From contig NC_091117.1 in the NCBI RefSeq assembly GCF_040183065.1, positions 112,257,001-112,321,000 of the forward strand: a stretch of 64,000 bases of DNA, given 5' to 3'. Made by a program: the position numbers and the translations under genes. Below, piece after piece: positions 60,467 through 64,000 of the stretch (positions are counted from its first letter, which is position 1; every line of letters starts with the position of its first letter). Source of the stretch: Periplaneta americana (lineage: Eukaryota; Arthropoda; Insecta; Blattodea; Blattidae). The notes beneath the pieces are model-generated. The model had not been told where the DNA came from, did not search any database, and worked only from the letters and a program-made list of their open reading frames with translations.

Positions 60467-60947
60467 TACACATGTTTGAGAATTTCTCCAGAATGGCTAA
60501 CTACATCAAAGAAGGCATAATTTTATTTTCCATAACTGTGAGATGTTTATACTAAAAACCTCGTGGTTTTAGTTTGCAGCCATGTGGCCTAATGCTACAA
60601 TTCAGGTTTACGAGGTTTCATTTTCAGCCTTCTTGCTCTTTTTCGTCAATATTTCACATTTCGTTACAGTTTGACTGAATTTCGGAACCATCTAAATTTA
60701 TACTCCTACTATAATCCTAAATAAACTAGCAGAAAGCAATGCACAGCTCGTCTAACCTACTTCACCAAAAAGTACATTGTTTTCAAGTGTAAGGTTTAGG
60801 CTACACAGGACACAATAATAATACTAAAGCTTACCTCATAGGTTCCTGAGGAAAATTGAAAAAATGCTTCCCTCCCACAATATTAACAGTCTTGCATCCA
60901 GGCGCTGAGCATCTTCCTCGAATCTTTTGCATTTTTCTGGAATCCAT
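58131..60947 (-). CDS. THAP-domain protein gene, six exons
   Basis: Exons on -: 60835-60947, 59853-60181, 59618-59773, 59412-59489, 58450-58518, 58131-58261, all with GT donors and AG acceptors. The first intron falls after codon base 2, all later ones after base 1, so the frame holds through 876 nt (291 codons plus stop). Start ATG 60947 in AAGATGG. The THAP finger spans exons 1-2: CSAPGC, HFFNFPQEP, CWKWLRFC, RICMDHF, AVPTVH. A Ser/Pro-rich region follows (SPPSSPVMPRASLSPG), and the C-terminus is a basic coiled coil (KMAALKAKVKRLQKKL). It would be a nuclear DNA-binding protein, probably a transcription regulator. Oddity: an in-frame TAG at 59733-59735 in exon 3, which may be a sequence error, a skipped exon (156 bp, frame-neutral) or a real lesion. 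A TA-flanked MITE sits in intron 4. Confidence 0.75.
58868..59252. mobile_element. 385-bp MITE in intron 4 of the THAP gene
   Basis: Inverted ends of ~37 bp: TCGATCGTCTGGTTCAAAAG... at 58868 and, on the complement of the right end, TCGATCGTCCAGTTCAAAAG..., both running to GCGACAACTCAAAAA with two differences. TA flanks at 58866-58867 and 59253-59254. Non-coding. Confidence 0.88.
60397..60465. repeat. (TTA)n microsatellite in THAP intron 1
   Basis: About 23 ATT/TTA units. Confidence 0.95.
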
Positions 60948-60996
60948 CTTGCCTTCATAACGCTGTTGGTTGGTCATCGGCCAACGTTTTGACTAC

Positions 60997-61253
60997 TTCG
61001 TATCGGAGAGTGGAGAACGCTTGTCCTCACGTAGTTCTATGATTTACCACCTACGACGTCGGGCGCTGATCACCTTATTTCAGAATACCGCTTCTAGATC
61101 GTGCTGTCATGGATAAATATATAATAGGATGCGAAACTGCGGTCAGCACGATCTAGATGCGGTATTCTGAAATAAGGTGATCAGCGCCCGACGTCGTAGG
61201 TGGTAAATCATAGAACTACGTGAGAACCAGCGTTCTCCACTTTCCGATACGAA
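60997..61253. repeat. Inverted repeat, 110-bp arms, between divergent THAP genes
   Basis: Left arm 60997-61106 and right arm 61144-61253 are reverse complements with about four mismatches. The 37-bp loop is 61107-61143. The arms contain ACCACCTACGACGTCGGGCG and GCTGATCACCTTATTTCAGA. It occupies the intergenic space between the THAP start on - (60947) and the THAP start on + (61504), so it could overlap both promoters. Confidence 0.93.
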
Positions 61254-61503
61254 CAAGAGGAGTAGAAATAGAAGAGAGGGGGTCAATCGTATCTATTCCC
61301 TGTTAATCGCTGTTAATTCTATGGCACTGCCACGATGAGCGCTAACATCGCCTCTTACCAACATTCCGTCACTGATTTTAGACTCCTGGAAATGGAGAAT
61401 GAACTTGCGTGCTCTTGGTTTAAGTTGTTAGTCCTGGAACAATTTCTTGCCGTATTTCAAGAACTGAAGACATAATGAATTTTCTTGCCTAGGCGAGGGA
61501 AGG

Positions 61504-61600
61504 ATGGCCGGACGAATTAAATGCGAATATCCGTACTGCGGAAGTAAGAAGAGTAGTCACCACTCGAAATGTTTCTTCAAAATACCTGGGATAGTGAGAG
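61504..61600 (+). CDS. THAP first exon, plus strand
   Basis: ATG in AGGATGG at 61504 reads MAGRIKCEYPYCGSKKSS, then KCFFKIPGIVRG, and ends at a strong donor AGAG|GTGAGT (61601). C-x4-C followed by FFKIPG is the first half of a THAP finger. A candidate second exon at 62604-62724 has a good pyrimidine tract, AG acceptor and GT donor, but in the expected phase it meets TAG and TGA. The gene is therefore either broken or spliced differently. Divergent from the THAP gene ending at 60947, with 556 bp between the starts. Confidence 0.65.
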
Positions 61601-62107
61601 GTGAGTTTTCATTTACAATATATAGCAATGTTATCACTTATAACTAATTTGATATACTTGTAAATTTTGCTAACCACGTGCATCATTTTAAATTATATAG
61701 GTTAGGTTATCAGATATTAATTCATACACACATATACAGAATTTGTAACATCTAGTTACATATTAACAGACTTTTATTATTATTTCTATTGATAGAATAT
61801 GTAGAAGATGCATTTTTTGTTTTTATTTTCGAAGCTTTTTATACAGTGCAGGAGAAACTTTGCTGTTTTGCGCACCACACACGGGAGAAAAAAAGTTATT
61901 TCAAACACTGAATATAACCAATAAAATTGCAGCAAACCACGTCGTGTCGTGTGCAGCTTGGTACCGGAGTTTCAATATTCCAATAGAAAAAAATAGAGTA
62001 ATAGACCCTTTCCTTGAATATTCCCCGCGTGGTATTATTACTTGAGACCTTTACATATTTATAACATTTATTATAAAAATAATAGTAATATTATAATAAT
62101 AAATTGC

Positions 62108-62154
<47 letters not shown>

Positions 62155-63496
62155 AAGTCTATTTATGATATAATTAAATGTTATATAGGCTATACTGTAT
62201 ATGTGTGTGAAATTACCGTAAGCACAGGAACGTGACTTCGTGGCACTTTATAAAATCACTCTAATAGCCTATAAAGTGAAAGGGAACAGGTGCAGTGAGC
62301 TATGATGATGTAGCTTGTACTTAAACCATGTTATGACATATTTTATCAACCTACATTTTATTTAATTTTTTGTTTCGCCTACATTGTATTTTTACAAATG
62401 TTGTATTTAAATACGAATTTTTTCCTGGACCAAAATTAGGCCTACAATAGAAATGATGAGATAATTAGTATTTTAACGTAGCTGACTGGAGGAGTTTATT
62501 TTAATTTTTCTAGGTTCTCAAAGTGATTTTATTAAGTGCCATGAAATGGTTTTCCTGTGCTCATAATTTATATTTATTTTACACTTTATTTCAATTTTTT
62601 CAGATGCAAGGCATGCCTAGAAGCATTGGGCATATAAGATCTGATGGTTAAAGAGCCCAACAAACTGCACAACAGCTTTCGGGAGCCATACCTTGCAAAG
62701 TTGAAGCTATCTCCAATGGTCAAGGTAACTTACTTAAGTAACTGTAAGCCTTTTATATTATGCAATTTCAGTGCTTCATATCTATACCTATAAATTCTGT
62801 CGTAATTGCAAATTGTGAATAGATACATAAAGAAAAAGCTATTCACACAAATAGTGAAGTATCAGGCTAAGTAGATCCCATAATTAAAGCGTTGGGGCGA
62901 ATAATGGTCTGTATTGCAATCTGCTAACTAGGCAGGAGGAACGAAAATGTTACATCGTCATTCCACTCATAAATAATTTACTATTGGACGGGCAACATAC
63001 ACCGTTATTCCATCAATATGTTTTGTACACTAAGCAAAGTATAGATTGTATGTTACTGAAAGTCATATTACACATCGGAGAAGTTTGTAACATTATGAAC
63101 AGAATAATAATGAAGACAATGACAAACACAGTTTTTAAATGTTGACTATAAGAGAGTAACACATTTTAAACAGTTCCTTTCTGACATCAAGAGCAAGCTG
63201 TGAGCACATCTTGAAAGAATTTCCGCAAATCTGTTCCTGAAACGAAATAACTTGATAACGTTCTAAGATAAAGTATAATGGCAAAAATTGTAACATAAAC
63301 CATTATTCGGCCCAACGCTTCAATTGTAACCTCTATCCTTGGTGGTACAGGACTACTTACTCTTGCTGTCAGTTCATAATTGTAACCTTTTGGTTGTTTT
63401 ATTTTGTACGGGAAGAAACAGAGGACCCCTGCCAGAGAGGCTGGTGACCCCCCAAGAGAGGAGAGGCAGTGAGAAGAGGCTGGGGAGCCCCCAAGA
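61601..63496 (+). other. Intronic or non-coding, with candidate exon 62604-62724
   Basis: AT-rich. Contains (AAT)n at 62108-62152 and the flanked block 62604-62724 (TTTTTTCAG before, GTAACT after), whose frame starting DLMVKEPNKLHNSF is open but unrecognised. Nothing else seen. Confidence 0.4.
62108..62152. repeat. (AAT)n microsatellite
   Basis: Fifteen AAT units. Confidence 0.95.
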
Positions 63497-63979
63497 ATGC
63501 AAACCACGGCCACACCGATAGTAACACTGAAGAGGAGGAAAATTTGCAGTCTTCGAGTACAACTGCATCATCTGAGAGGAAGAGTCCTCAAGACCACACA
63601 GAGAGATCTGAAGATTGACATTGCCCTTGCAACTTTAAGGAAGAAGGTTCCCGGGCCATTATATGAATTGGTAAAAAATTGTGTCTCCTCAAATGCAAGG
63701 TATGTACAGAGAGTTCGGTGGTCCCCGGAATTGAAAGCAAAGGCTCTTAATATTTATTTACAGAGCCCAAGTGCCTATAGAATGATTAGGAAGTTATTCA
63801 ATTTCTCTTCTAAGGCTACATTGCTTAGAGTTTTGCGAAAGTATACCACTGATGTTGGTTTTAGTGACAAATTATTCGACATACTAAGGAATGCCTGTAG
63901 TAAGATGACTCATACTGACAAAGTAGGTTGCCTTATGTGGGATGAAATATCTTTAAAAGCAGTGTTGACAAGCAACTAA
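63497..63979 (+). CDS. P-element-type transposase, N-terminal part of core (partial)
   Basis: A 160-codon frame: LKRRKICSLRVQLHHL (basic coil), then VPGPLYELVKNCVSSNA, RVRWSPELKAKALNIYLQS, AYRMIRKLFNFSSKATLLRV and CLMWDEISLKAVL. The WSPE...SP-Y.mirk...LP-like order and the DEISLK motif match the helical region and first catalytic Asp of P-element/THAP9-type transposases, like 53-55 kb here but clearly a different lineage. TGA upstream in frame (about 63469) and no obvious initiator mean it is likely an internal exon whose acceptor was not fixed. It ends TAA at 63977-63979, just after the first catalytic motif, so it is truncated or frameshifted; the window ends 21 bp later. Could be the continuation of the THAP exon at 61504. 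Confidence 0.7.
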   Translation: MQTTATPIVTLKRRKICSLRVQLHHLRGRVLKTTQRDLKIDIALATLRKKVPGPLYELVKNCVSSNARYVQRVRWSPELKAKALNIYLQSPSAYRMIRKLFNFSSKATLLRVLRKYTTDVGFSDKLFDILRNACSKMTHTDKVGCLMWDEISLKAVLTSN

Positions 63980-64000
63980 ATGGCTTAATATCCGTGTTGC

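Overview
This window looks like repeat-dense, gene-poor insect chromatin, most likely the edge of a pericentromeric or heterochromatic block. The mix of Ty3/Gypsy, piggyBac, Harbinger and P/THAP transposons, an I-like LINE with RNase H, and a tRNA-derived SINE points to an arthropod. The SINE body and general composition suggest a cockroach or termite (Blattodea), but that is inference from memory. No rRNA or functional tRNA gene is seen. The only well-supported multi-exon gene is a THAP-domain gene at 58-61 kb.

Layout. 1-28400 is a satellite block of ~346-bp monomers. From 1 to 17525 the monomers form higher-order repeats (canonical order of eight types A-H, ~2.77 kb, with 4- to 10-mer variants), interrupted once by a SINE (5597-5859). 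A 200-N gap (17526-17725) separates this from diverged, apparently monomeric copies in the same orientation (17726-21371). At ~21372 the satellite flips strand and continues inverted to 28400, broken by a 5'-truncated LINE (24237-26236).

28397-37327 is a nest of elements: a decayed piggyBac-like element carrying a Gypsy element with 752-753 bp LTRs, a foldback MITE and a LINE fragment. 37481-44743 is a Harbinger element (Myb/SANT-like ORF on +, DDE transposase on -) split by a second, short-LTR Gypsy element (38762-42833, -). 44739-46240 is a ~20-bp minisatellite that reverses strand halfway, followed by a ~140-bp tandem repeat (46290-47210).

48-64 kb holds five THAP-domain loci: a lone exon 1 (48272, +), a THAP pseudogene (50841, -), a broken P-element-type transposase (55120, -), the six-exon THAP gene (60947, -), and a THAP exon followed by a P-type transposase N-terminal region (61504-63979, +). 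The last two are divergent, with a 110-bp-arm inverted repeat between them. MITEs and microsatellites fill the spaces.

Almost all coding matter is mobile-element derived and damaged. The open questions with most interest are the higher-order satellite with chimeric monomers and a strand switch, the two large inverted structures (minisatellite and hairpin), and the THAP/P-transposase cluster.
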